From Haloferax prahovense DSM 18310 (lineage in GTDB: Archaea; Halobacteriota; Halobacteria; Halobacteriales; Haloferacaceae): DNA of 64,000 nucleotides. The stretch is taken from positions 185,244 to 249,243 of the forward strand of contig NZ_AOLG01000012.1 in assembly GCF_000336815.1 (NCBI RefSeq). Reading direction: 5' to 3'. Shown here in pieces: positions 34,719-42,266 of this stretch (positions are counted from its first letter, which is position 1; each line of letters opens with the position of its first letter). Below the pieces are notes generated by a model that was not told the origin of the DNA, did no database searches, and saw only the letters and a program-made list of their open reading frames with translations. Position numbers and translations under genes: made by a program.

Positions 34719-35342
34719 TCACCCGACGCCGCGAATCACGCGAAACAGCTCTTCTCTGAACCGCTCCGGTTCGATTACCTCGCGGAGCGCCGCCGCCGTC
34801 TCCGCCTCGCCGCCGCGAACCTCGCGGGGGTACGCGCCGCCGGTCAGGAGGAACTCGCCGTCGACTGGCGTCACCGCGAGGTAGGCGTCGGCCGCGAGTT
34901 CGACCCCCGCGAGTTCGACGGTCGCGGCGTACCGAACCACGTCGGCCTCGGCTTCGGTCCCGCCGTCGCCGGCGGAATCAGTCTCGTCGCCGCCGCCGCC
35001 GACTCGCACCCGAAGCGTCCGCGACTCGACGCGCCGAACGTCCGAGAAGCCGCGCGCTTCGAGGCGCGATTCGAAACCGGCGCTCGCGCGCTTGCCGACC
35101 AGTTTCGTCAGCGCCTTCGACGGGGGCGTGTGCGGCCGAATTTCGAGGCGGCTGGCGAACAGGAAGCGCCACGGGCCGTCGGCGGTCGCCGGGACGCGCT
35201 CGCGGATGGCGGCGTCCTCGTAGACGACGGTCCGGGCGACGACGCTGACGGGGCCGAGTTCGAACGGCCGGTCGGTCGCGTCGTCGACGCGGACCCACCC
35301 CTCGAGCGGCGGGAGCGTCGGCGGGGCGAGCGCGTCGGGCAT
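34719..35342 (-). CDS. Conserved haloarchaeal hypothetical protein
   Basis: A 207-residue soluble protein with no recognised domain. Predicted mixed alpha/beta: LPPLEGWVRVDDATDRPFEL, VSVVARTVVYEDAAIRERV, a central segment RLEIRPHTPPSKALTKLVG, an acidic insertion (GGGGDETDSAGDGGTEAEAD), then VELAGVELAADAYLAVTPVD and a C-terminal helix (ERFREELFRVIRG). It lies between trmI and the TFS gene, convergent with trmI. Function unknown. Confidence 0.75.
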   Translation of the reverse strand: MPDALAPPTLPPLEGWVRVDDATDRPFELGPVSVVARTVVYEDAAIRERVPATADGPWRFLFASRLEIRPHTPPSKALTKLVGKRASAGFESRLEARGFSDVRRVESRTLRVRVGGGGDETDSAGDGGTEAEADVVRYAATVELAGVELAADAYLAVTPVDGEFLLTGGAYPREVRGGEAETAAALREVIEPERFREELFRVIRGVG

Positions 35343-35382
35343 ACCCCGCGTTACGGACGGAGGGCTGAAAAAGGCGAGTCGC

Positions 35383-35703
35383 TCAGTGGTCGTCTTCGCG
35401 CCACTTGTGGTCGCACTCGACGCAGGTGAAGAAACGCGTCTCGGACTCGTCGGCCGAGCGAATCTGCTTCATCTCGTAGCGCGCCACGTCGTGGCCGCAC
35501 TTCGGGCAGATGGTCTTCGTCGTCGGACCGATGTCGGCGTTGTCCACGTCGGACATGTCGACGACCTCGCTGGACTCTTGGCCTTCGGTCGTGACCATCG
35601 ACTTCTCCTTTTCGCTGTCGCGCGCTTTCTCGTGGCCGTTCGGACAGACCCAGACGCCGTCTTGCGGCGTCATCAGGGACCCGCAGTCGTCGCAAAACTC
35701 CAT
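35383..35703 (-). CDS. tfs: Transcription factor S (TFIIS-like cleavage factor)
   Basis: Stimulates RNA polymerase to cleave backtracked transcripts. A 106-residue protein with an N-terminal zinc ribbon (Cys4, Cys7, Cys20 and probably His24) and a C-terminal TFIIS-type ribbon (Cys66, Cys69, Cys94, Cys97). The catalytic acidic hairpin is IRSADESETRFF with Asp85-Glu86. The linker is extended and acidic. A TATA-like CTTAAG at 35730-35735 is 29 bases upstream of the ATG. Confidence 0.93.
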   Translation of the reverse strand: MEFCDDCGSLMTPQDGVWVCPNGHEKARDSEKEKSMVTTEGQESSEVVDMSDVDNADIGPTTKTICPKCGHDVARYEMKQIRSADESETRFFTCVECDHKWREDDH

Positions 35704-35729
35704 GATAGTACGTCCTACCGCTTGAGGGA

Positions 35730-35735
35730 CTTAAG
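35730..35735 (-). promoter_or_regulatory. TATA element of the TFS gene
   Basis: CTTAAG is centred 29 bases before the ATG at 35703. Confidence 0.45.
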
Positions 35736-35796
35736 CGTCAGGATTGCGCCCCGCTCGCGGGGTGAGCACTGAAAAAGCCGATGTCGAACGGGCGGC

Positions 35797-36054
35797 TCAG
35801 GCGTCGCCGTCGGACTGCCCCGGTTCGCCGAGCGCCTCGATGGGCATCGCGTTGTTCAGTTCGTAGTACAGGTCCTTCGCGTCGGCGAACTCGGCCGTGA
35901 GGCAGTTCGCGACCAACTCGCCGAGGTCGGCGTTCCCGTCGGCCATGAGCACCGTCACACCGTCGAGGGAGGCCGCGGCGTCCCGGCGCGAGACCGGGTA
36001 CGAGAGGTCTTCGAGAAGGGATTCGACGCGGCCGAGCGTGATGGAATCTTGCAC
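35797..36054 (-). CDS. Small haloarchaeal protein, DUF5789-like
   Basis: An 85-residue acidic protein: VESLLEDLSYPVSRRDAAAS, a strand VTVLMADGNADLGELVANCL, and AKDLYYELNNAMPIEALGEP. The pattern resembles the DUF5789 family of small haloarchaeal proteins. It starts with GTG at 36054; a TGA lies in frame three codons upstream, so no earlier start is possible. Function unknown. Confidence 0.7.
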   Translation of the reverse strand: MQDSITLGRVESLLEDLSYPVSRRDAAASLDGVTVLMADGNADLGELVANCLTAEFADAKDLYYELNNAMPIEALGEPGQSDGDA

Positions 36055-36176
36055 GATTATTCATTATACATGCAGCGCCTTAGCAGTTGTAGGAGCCGTG
36101 CTAGCACGGCTCTCTCGGAGGACTGAGGGAGGTAATCAACCGAGTGCGCCGTCGAAAAGGTGTCTCCCGCCCGTTC

Positions 36177-36950
36177 CTATTCGAAGTCGGGGTCGCGCTT
36201 GTCGAGGAAGGCGTCCATCCCCTCGCGCTGGTCGTGGGTGCCGAACAGGCCGCTCCAGACGCGGGCCTCGAAGTCGAGCGCGGCGTCCCGCGGGGCGTCG
36301 TGGGACATGTTGATGGCGGCTTTCGCGCCCGCGAGGGCGTGTCGCGGCTTCGACGCGAGGTCCGCGGCGAGGTCCTCGACGTGCGAGTCGAGTTGGTCGT
36401 GGGCCACGACCTCACCGACGATGCCGTACTCGTGGGCGTCGCTGGCGTCGATGCGCTCGCCGAAGAAGATGAGTCGGCGGGCGACTTCGTCGCCGACGAG
36501 CGCCGGCAGGCGGACGCTCCCGCCCCACCCGGGCATGATGCCGAGGTCGATTTCGGTCTGGCCGAGCAGCGCGCGCTCGGAGGCGACTCGGAGGTCACAC
36601 GCCAGCGCGAACTCCATGCCGCCACCGAAGGCGTAGCCGTTGATGGCCGCGATAGTCGGGGCGGGGAACTCCTCCAAGCGCGTCGCGATGCGGTGGCCCT
36701 GCTCGGCGTACGCCTGCGCGGCGGGCGACCCGATGTCCTTCATGTAGCCGATGTCCGCGCCCGCGATGAACGCCTTCTCGCCCGCGCCGGTGAGGACGAC
36801 CACCCGCGCGCCGCCGTCTTCGGCCTCGTCGAGCGCGTCTTCGAGCGCGTCGAGCGTGTCCGCGTTGAGCGCGTTCATCTGCTCGGGGCGGTCGATGGTG
36901 ATGGTCGCCACGTCGCCGTCCCAGTCGAGTCGGAGGGTGTCCCAGCTCAT
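36177..36950 (-). CDS. Enoyl-CoA hydratase/isomerase (crotonase) family protein
   Basis: Hydrates 2-enoyl-CoA in fatty acid breakdown or acts on related CoA esters. A 257-residue crotonase-fold protein: TITIDRPEQMNALNADTLDA, FIAGADIGYMKDIGSP (first oxyanion-hole strand), AAINGYAFGGGMEFALACDL (second), and EIDLGIMPGWGGSVRLPALV, where the catalytic glutamates of hydratases reside. The ATG at 36950 (MSWDTLRL) is chosen because a TATA-like ATAATAATT is 29 bases upstream; the frame otherwise opens at 37019. Confidence 0.9.
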   Translation of the reverse strand: MSWDTLRLDWDGDVATITIDRPEQMNALNADTLDALEDALDEAEDGGARVVVLTGAGEKAFIAGADIGYMKDIGSPAAQAYAEQGHRIATRLEEFPAPTIAAINGYAFGGGMEFALACDLRVASERALLGQTEIDLGIMPGWGGSVRLPALVGDEVARRLIFFGERIDASDAHEYGIVGEVVAHDQLDSHVEDLAADLASKPRHALAGAKAAINMSHDAPRDAALDFEARVWSGLFGTHDQREGMDAFLDKRDPDFE

Positions 36951-36975
36951 AGTCGAGCCGACGCAAGGGACAGGG

Positions 36976-36984
36976 ATAATAATT
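36976..36984 (-). promoter_or_regulatory. TATA element of the enoyl-CoA hydratase gene
   Basis: AATTATTAT on the minus strand, centred 29 bases before the ATG at 36950. Confidence 0.5.
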
Positions 36985-37020
36985 AACGTTCCGCGGTCGC
37001 GCTGAAGAATCCAGAACAAC

Positions 37021-37027
37021 GTTATAC
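37021..37027 (+). promoter_or_regulatory. TATA element of the DUF5797 gene
   Basis: GTTATAC is centred 26 bases before the ATG at 37050. Confidence 0.5.
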
Positions 37028-37049
37028 CCCCTCCGTCGAATCCACCGAT

Positions 37050-37550
37050 ATGACGCTCTCCGACGAGGCGAAAGAACGCCTCGCCGACATCGTCCGGCTC
37101 CAGCCGACGAAGAACAAGGAGTTACAGAACCGCTGGGACCTCGAAAGCGGGAGCGAAGTCCACCGCTACCTCGAGTCCGAGCTCAAAGACTACTACTACC
37201 GCGACGACAACAGCCTCATCCGCGCGACGGCCGAGGCCGCCGAACTCGTCGGCGTCGAACCCGGCGTCGAGGGCGACGACGAGGCCGAGTCCGTACCGAG
37301 CGTCATCCGGGTTCCCTCGCTCGAAGCCCGCGTCTTCGAGGTCGTCGCCGGCCCCGACGAGCGCTCCGAGAGCGTCGTCAGCGTCCTCAACAAGCTCCGA
37401 GACGAGTTCGACATCGACCCCGACGTGGACGACGTGCGCCGGGCGCTCCAGAGCCTCCGCCGCAAGGGCGTCATCGAGGTCGTCTACCGGACCGTCCCCA
37501 CGTTTCGCCTCGCCGTCGCCCGCGACGATGTCGACGTGGAAGTCGTCTAA
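37050..37550 (+). CDS. DUF5797 family protein, winged-helix-like
   Basis: A 166-residue haloarchaeal protein. The N-terminal part (LSDEAKERLADIVRLQPTKN, GSEVHRYLESELKDYYYRDD, LIRATAEAAELVG) matches DUF5797 as I know it and looks like a winged helix. A second helical-wing segment is in the C-terminal half (VVSVLNKLRDEFDIDPDVDD, RRALQSLRRKGVIEVVYRTV). Two tandem winged helices would suit a transcription regulator, but no target is known. Leaderless from a TATA element 26 bases upstream. Confidence 0.82.
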   Translation: MTLSDEAKERLADIVRLQPTKNKELQNRWDLESGSEVHRYLESELKDYYYRDDNSLIRATAEAAELVGVEPGVEGDDEAESVPSVIRVPSLEARVFEVVAGPDERSESVVSVLNKLRDEFDIDPDVDDVRRALQSLRRKGVIEVVYRTVPTFRLAVARDDVDVEVV

Positions 37551-37569
37551 TCGCCCGTTTCAGCGGTCG

Positions 37570-38169
37570 CTACGCTCGCCGCTCGAACACCAGCGCGTAG
37601 TGGTACGGCGGGATGTCGATTTCCGCCGTCACCGCGAGGCCGACCGCGTCTTCGACTATCGCCGCGGTCTCCTCGGGGGCGAGGCGCAGGTCCGTCGGCG
37701 GACCGCGGGGCTCACCGCCCACGGTCGTCTCCGACCGGGGGAGCGGTCGCCAGTTGACGACGACGAACCGGCCGCCGTCCGCGAGGACCGAGCCGACTTC
37801 GGTCAGGAACTCGTCGCGGTCGTCGACCCCGTGGAACGCGTTCGCGAAGAGCGCCACGTCGACGGGGTCGGACACGTGCGCCGATAGCTCGCGAGCGTCG
37901 CCGCGAACCGTCGCCACGTTGTCGATGCGCTGCTGGTCGGCGAGCTGTTCGAGTTCCGCGAGCAGTCCGTCGTCGAGGTCGACCGCGTAGACGGGAGCCG
38001 GGGCGACGATTCGCGCCGCTGGGAGCGCGAAGTAGCCGTTTCCGCAGCCGATTTCGACGACGGTGTCGCCGGTCGACAGCCCGAGTTCCCGAAGCGTCTC
38101 GCCCGGCGTCGGCCAGAGCTTTCCCCACCAGTCCCAGTCCGGCAGGCTCGTGTTCTGGAATCGCTCCAT
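37570..38169 (-). CDS. Class I SAM-dependent methyltransferase
   Basis: A 199-residue methyltransferase of the UbiE-like type: motif I GDTVVEIGCGNGYFALPAAR near residue 37, motif II YAVDLDDGLLAELEQLADQQ, then DVALFANAFHGVDDRDEFL and LADGGRFVVVNWRPLPRSE. No substrate-specific domain is visible. It is convergent with DUF5797 and only 25 bases downstream of the DUF5787 gene on the same strand. Confidence 0.85.
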   Translation of the reverse strand: MERFQNTSLPDWDWWGKLWPTPGETLRELGLSTGDTVVEIGCGNGYFALPAARIVAPAPVYAVDLDDGLLAELEQLADQQRIDNVATVRGDARELSAHVSDPVDVALFANAFHGVDDRDEFLTEVGSVLADGGRFVVVNWRPLPRSETTVGGEPRGPPTDLRLAPEETAAIVEDAVGLAVTAEIDIPPYHYALVFERRA

Positions 38170-38194
38170 ACCGCCCGGTCAGAGGGGCACGAAT

Positions 38195-39175
38195 TTAGGC
38201 GTTCTCACTACCGCGTTCGGCACGGTCTCTGGCGCGCTCGCGCCGCGCGTCCAGAATCCGGCGCACGCCCTTGCCGGGGCCGCCCTCGATAGGCCAGCCC
38301 TTCATCCGCCACGCCGGGGGCTCCGGCTCGAACGACGGACAGGAGTGGGCGCACTCGCGCTGGCTCTGATAACAGCCTTTCGCGGCGCACCGAGGGACGA
38401 GCGCCCGGCCGCGACGGTCGAGTTCGAAGTGCCGGCAGTCGGGCCGCATCGTGTCCACGTAGTTCCGCCAGCCGCGGTCGTAGGCCCGCTCGGCGAGGAC
38501 GAGTCGCCGCCGGGCGTCTTCCGGGTCGGGCGAGAGCGAACTCGGGTGCCACAGCACCTCCGCCGAGTCGTCGTCGACGCCGAGGATGCCGACTTCGACC
38601 GGCAGGTCCTCCAACAGTGCGGGTTCGACCCGCCGGCCCGTCACCTCGGTGGCGACCCAGACCTCGTCGGCGAGCGCCCGCGACACGTCGTGTTCGAGTT
38701 GGTCCGCGAGCGCGCGGGCGGCGCTGGCGTCGAGGTCCGGCTTGTTCTCGATGGCGACGACGCGCTCGACCCAGTCGGGGTACGGGGCGGTCCGCCGGTA
38801 CTCGACGCGGTTCCGCGAACCGCGGCGCTTCTCGACCAGTCCGAGCCCCGCGGCGCGGTGGACCGCCGGCACGACGTGTCGCCACGGGAAGTCGGGTTCG
38901 GGGACGGCGTCTCGGTACCACGCCCACTCGGCGGGCGCGTGGCGGACGACGCGCAACAGGTCCGAGTCGAAGCCGTCGGTCGAGAGGGCGCGCCGGGCGG
39001 CGAACGCCTCGGGGTCGACCTCCACGACGACGGTGTCCCAGCGGCGCTCTCGGGTGCCGAGCTGTCGGGCGACGAACGCGGGGCGCGAACCGTCGGGGTG
39101 CCACGCGCGCTCGGCCCAGCGGCAGACCCGCAGCTCGAAGGCGAACTCGGGGTCGCGGTCGGCGGCGTCGCTCAC
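38195..39175 (-). CDS. DUF5787 family protein, possible PD-(D/E)XK-type nuclease with cysteine cluster
   Basis: A 326-residue haloarchaeal protein. The middle contains a winged-helix-like stretch (LLRVVRHAPAEWAWYRDA to GLVEKRRGSRNRVEYRR, about residues 76-132). After it comes a segment resembling a PD-(D/E)XK core: DWVERVVAIENKPDLDA (Glu-x-Lys) and LADQLEHDVSRALADEVWVA. Cys18 near the N-terminus and Cys247, 263, 268, 275 and 279 near the C-terminus give the layout of Fe-S nucleases such as Cas4 or AddB, in which N- and C-terminal cysteines share one cluster. The nuclease idea is inference; the family is formally uncharacterised. Confidence 0.8.
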   Translation of the reverse strand: MSDAADRDPEFAFELRVCRWAERAWHPDGSRPAFVARQLGTRERRWDTVVVEVDPEAFAARRALSTDGFDSDLLRVVRHAPAEWAWYRDAVPEPDFPWRHVVPAVHRAAGLGLVEKRRGSRNRVEYRRTAPYPDWVERVVAIENKPDLDASAARALADQLEHDVSRALADEVWVATEVTGRRVEPALLEDLPVEVGILGVDDDSAEVLWHPSSLSPDPEDARRRLVLAERAYDRGWRNYVDTMRPDCRHFELDRRGRALVPRCAAKGCYQSQRECAHSCPSFEPEPPAWRMKGWPIEGGPGKGVRRILDARRERARDRAERGSENA

Positions 39176-39320
39176 GACCGGGAGTCGGAGCGGGGAGCCG
39201 AAGGCGTTTCGGTGGAGTCTCGGCGCGCGGCCCGACGCCGCGAATGTCGTCGCACGCGTCGAATCGCGGCGCTGCCGCTCGCTCTCGTCGCGTCTCGGGC
39301 GTCGGCCGGTCCGGCCGACG

Positions 39321-39776
39321 CTACTTCAGGTACTTGTGCTCGCCCTCGTTCCTCTCGGCGAGTTCGTCGAGGAACTCGTGTGCGCGCTCGAATATCTCGC
39401 GGGGGCCGTCCTGCGTGATGGTGTTGATGGCCTGCTCGTAGTCGCGCCACTGGAGGTCGCGGTGCTCCGTCGAGAGCTCCGCGGACGCCTCGAACGAGCG
39501 CGCGATGAAGAGGTGGACCGTCTTGTGAATCGTCGTACCGTTCGCCTCGAAGACGTAGCTGTAGTCCTCGCGGAAGCCGTCGATGAGACGGAAATCTGCG
39601 ATTCCCGCCTCCTCTTTGACCTCCCTGATTGCCGTTTGCTGAAGCTCCTCGTCCCCTTCGACCCCGCCCTTCGGGAACTCCCAGTCCCCGGGACGGCTCT
39701 TCAGGAGTAAGTACTCCCTCCGGCCGCGGGTGTCGCGGAAGAGAATGGCTCCAGCGCTAACCGCTTCGACTGCCAT
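39321..39776 (-). CDS. NUDIX hydrolase, diadenosine tetraphosphatase-like
   Basis: Hydrolyses nucleoside diphosphate-linked compounds, probably bis(5'-nucleosyl) tetraphosphate. A 151-residue protein with a complete Nudix box at residues 37-59 (GG-x5-E-x7-REVKEEAGI), preceded by YLLLKSRPGDWEFPKGGVEG, the pattern of archaeal Ap4A hydrolases. The ATG at 39776 (MAVEAVSAG) is preferred to 39797 because a TATA-like TTTATT on the minus strand is just upstream, near 39784. Confidence 0.88.
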   Translation of the reverse strand: MAVEAVSAGAILFRDTRGRREYLLLKSRPGDWEFPKGGVEGDEELQQTAIREVKEEAGIADFRLIDGFREDYSYVFEANGTTIHKTVHLFIARSFEASAELSTEHRDLQWRDYEQAINTITQDGPREIFERAHEFLDELAERNEGEHKYLK

Positions 39777-39935
39777 TACCCGAAATAAACGTGCCACCCT
39801 TTAAGAGGGTATCGGAGGCTGTAGCGTGTTCGCACGGTCGTTCGTTCGGGATTCGGGTGGCGGAAGCCCGGGGTCCCCGGTTCGTGTAGATGCGCTTTTA
39901 CCGTCGGAGCGTGCAACAAGGAGTAGTACCCAGCT

Positions 39936-40265
39936 ATGGCCTTCGTCACAAAACTCACCTTTCAAAGCGGTGATAAGGCGGTCCTCGACCGAGTGGTCGA
40001 CGACCTCAAGCAGTTCGTCGAGCGGAAGGGCGCGGAGTGCCGCGGCCCCCACTCCGACCAGCCGAAGCAGGTGAGCGTCCCGCAGTATCGGACGCTCCAG
40101 CCCGGCGACCAGTTCTCGTCGTGGACCTACCCTGTGTACACCCGTCGGCTCGAAATCCACGGCGCGGACCAGATCGCCCGCGAAGTCGGCCTCAAGGAGT
40201 TCCCCGACAGCGTCCACCTCGAAATCGAAGTCGAACAGAAGAAACCGCTCGGTCACCGTCGCTGA
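39936..40265 (+). CDS. uS10-like (uS10/mL48 family) protein
   Basis: A 109-residue protein resembling ribosomal protein S10: KLTFQSGDKAVLDRVVDDLK, GAECRGPHSDQPKQVSVPQY, WTYPVYTRRLEIHGADQIAR and FPDSVHLEIEVEQKKP correspond to the S10 ferredoxin-like fold and its loop. It is probably a paralogue rather than the ribosomal S10 itself, which is normally encoded next to elongation factor 1 alpha. AAGGAG at 39918-39923 is a weakly spaced Shine-Dalgarno and CTTTTACC at 39895-39902 the TATA element. Function is open. Confidence 0.75.
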   Translation: MAFVTKLTFQSGDKAVLDRVVDDLKQFVERKGAECRGPHSDQPKQVSVPQYRTLQPGDQFSSWTYPVYTRRLEIHGADQIAREVGLKEFPDSVHLEIEVEQKKPLGHRR

Positions 40266-40327
40266 CGGCGGCCACGGAGCGCGAAAGAAGACGCGGGTCT
40301 GCGCTTTTTGTCTGCTTTTTCGACCGC

Positions 40328-40591
40328 TCAGGCGTCCGGCCCGAGGACTTCGACCACTTCGCCGGTACCGACGTGGTTGGTGGCGTCGAACGACGTGACC
40401 TCCAGCCGAATCTTGTCCTCGACGGCCGCGCCTCGGCCGTCTTCGACCCGGATGATCGAGTCGCCGATGCGGACGGTGAGACCGTCGCCGTTGCGCTCGC
40501 TGACGTAGGCCGTGATGACCTCGCCGGGTTCGAACGTCGGCGTCGCGGTACGGAACGTCCAGCCGGCCAAGAGCTTATCGAGGCGGCTCAT
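40328..40591 (-). CDS. Small TRAM-like (DUF7513-type) protein
   Basis: An 87-residue protein whose residues 22-85 form a TRAM/OB-like beta barrel: GEVITAYVSERNGDGLTVRI, DSIIRVEDGRGAAVEDKIRL, EVTSFDATNHVGTGEVVEVL. TRAM domains usually bind RNA. The N-terminal 20 residues (MSRLDKLLAGWTFRTATPTF) are an extra helix. Its ATG overlaps the stop of the NhaC gene by four bases, an odd partner for a transporter but clear translational coupling. I recall the family as DUF7513. Confidence 0.78.
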   Translation of the reverse strand: MSRLDKLLAGWTFRTATPTFEPGEVITAYVSERNGDGLTVRIGDSIIRVEDGRGAAVEDKIRLEVTSFDATNHVGTGEVVEVLGPDA

Positions 40592-42138
40592 ACGCGGCTC
40601 ACCTCCTCGCTCGTGCGGTCGGAGACGTACTCGCGGCCGTAGCCGGTCCACGCGGCGAACAGGAACACCGCCACGAGGAACCAGCCGTGGAACACGTAGG
40701 GGAAGACCGACGCGGGGTTCACGAGCATCTCCGCCGTGAACCACGGCGTCGCCTCGCCGCCGACGAGGCCCTGCATGGCCCCGTAGCCCGCGAGTAGGCC
40801 GCCGCCCCACGGGAAGATGTACCCCAGCGCCGAGGTGTTGGCGTCGAGGATGTTGGCGCGGCGGTAGCCGTTGATGTTGAAGCGCTTGCCGAGCGTGGCG
40901 ACGTAGGGCGCGATGGCGATTTCGGCCGCCGTGTTGATGGTGACCGTCGCGTTGACGAGCGCCGTCCCGACGACCATCGTGGTCTCCGCGCGGCGGACCG
41001 TCGTGGCGACGCGGTCGATGACGAGTTCCTGAATCGCGTCGAAGCCGCCGCCGGCGCGCATGACTTCCGCGCCCGCGACGAGCAGCAGCGTCAGGACGAT
41101 GAGCGGGAAGAAGCCGGCCGCGCCGGAGTAGACGCTCCCGCCGACGCCGACCTGCCCCGCGGGGACGGTCTCGACGACGGCCCCGAGGAGCGGGAGCGCC
41201 TCGACCGCCTGCGTGAGTCCGTTCTGCGGCGCGCTGAACAGGAGCATGCTTCCGACCGAAACGTCCACCAAGTTCGCCGCGCCGAGCGCGACGTTGAACG
41301 CCGCCGCGAGGAGCAGTCCCCACGAGACGGCCTCGATGATGTGTCGGCCGCGGACGGCGAGCGCGATGACCACGGCGATGTCGAGCAGGTGGACGAGTCC
41401 CCACGGCGACACGGACGCGGAGACTTCGCCGGCCACGTCGACGTACGGCATGCCGCCCCAGACGCCGGGGATTCCGAAGCCGGCGACGAGGTACGCCGCG
41501 ATTGCGAGCGTCGCCGCGACGACGGCGTACTTCACCCGCGAGGCGACGACGCCACCGATATCGGCGTCCTGCGTGACCGCGGAGACGATGGTGGTGTCAC
41601 TGACGGGCGCGAGGTTGTCCCCGAACACCGCGCCGGAGAGAATCGCGCCGAACAGCAACACGGGGTTCGCACCGAGGAGGAGCCCCGCCGGGAAGACGAG
41701 ACTCGTGAAGGCGATTGCGGTGCCGTAGCCGGTGCCGATACCGGTCGCCAACAGCGCCGCGAGCAGGAACGTCACGGCCGGGAACAGCCCCGGGCCGACG
41801 TTCAGGACCGTGGCCGCCCAGACGAGGCCGTCGACGAAGCCGCCGACCTGGATGGTCTCGGCGAACATGCCCGCCCAGAGCCACGCGACGACCGCCGTCG
41901 CGGCGACCCGGCGGGTCATGCCGGCGAAGACGACGTCCGCGTAGTCCTTCCAATCTCCCCGGACGAACAGTAGTCCCACGATGAGTCCTGTCAGCATCCC
42001 CGCGACGAGGCCGGTCGTATCGCCGATACCGAGGATACCACTCTGGAAAATCGCCCACGCGATGAACAGGGCGATGGGCAGGGCGCTCACGAGGCGCCCG
42101 CCACGGAAACTGAGCTCGATGTCCGGTTCTTCTGGCAT
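40588..42138 (-). CDS. NhaC family Na+/H+ antiporter
   Basis: A 516-residue membrane protein with about 12 hydrophobic helices. Family hallmarks: AILSGAVFGDNLAPVSDTTIVSA near residue 165 and GTALVNATVTINTAAEIAIA near 390. It exchanges sodium for protons or, in relatives, organic acids; the specific ion pair is inference. A strong TATA element (TATTATATAT) lies 27 bases before the ATG, and the divergent amidohydrolase has its own TATA element 129 bases away. The TRAM-like gene is coupled downstream. Confidence 0.88.
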   Translation of the reverse strand: MPEEPDIELSFRGGRLVSALPIALFIAWAIFQSGILGIGDTTGLVAGMLTGLIVGLLFVRGDWKDYADVVFAGMTRRVAATAVVAWLWAGMFAETIQVGGFVDGLVWAATVLNVGPGLFPAVTFLLAALLATGIGTGYGTAIAFTSLVFPAGLLLGANPVLLFGAILSGAVFGDNLAPVSDTTIVSAVTQDADIGGVVASRVKYAVVAATLAIAAYLVAGFGIPGVWGGMPYVDVAGEVSASVSPWGLVHLLDIAVVIALAVRGRHIIEAVSWGLLLAAAFNVALGAANLVDVSVGSMLLFSAPQNGLTQAVEALPLLGAVVETVPAGQVGVGGSVYSGAAGFFPLIVLTLLLVAGAEVMRAGGGFDAIQELVIDRVATTVRRAETTMVVGTALVNATVTINTAAEIAIAPYVATLGKRFNINGYRRANILDANTSALGYIFPWGGGLLAGYGAMQGLVGGEATPWFTAEMLVNPASVFPYVFHGWFLVAVFLFAAWTGYGREYVSDRTSEEVSRV

Positions 42139-42160
42139 CGTTTGTCAGAGATTGACTGGG

Positions 42161-42170
42161 ATATATAATA
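42161..42170 (-). promoter_or_regulatory. TATA element of the NhaC gene
   Basis: TATTATATAT on the minus strand, centred 27 bases before the ATG at 42138. Confidence 0.6.
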
Positions 42171-42235
42171 GGCACGAATTTCCTCCAACTATTTCTTCCA
42201 AACTTGAGTTTCTCGGCCACGAACCGTCGGGAGCG

Positions 42236-42241
42236 TTTATC
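42236..42241 (+). promoter_or_regulatory. TATA element of the M20 amidohydrolase gene
   Basis: GTTTATC is centred 28 bases before the ATG at 42267 and supports that start over the longer frame from 42204. Confidence 0.5.
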
Positions 42242-42266
42242 ATCGCCGGGAGAAAAGAGTCCGGAC

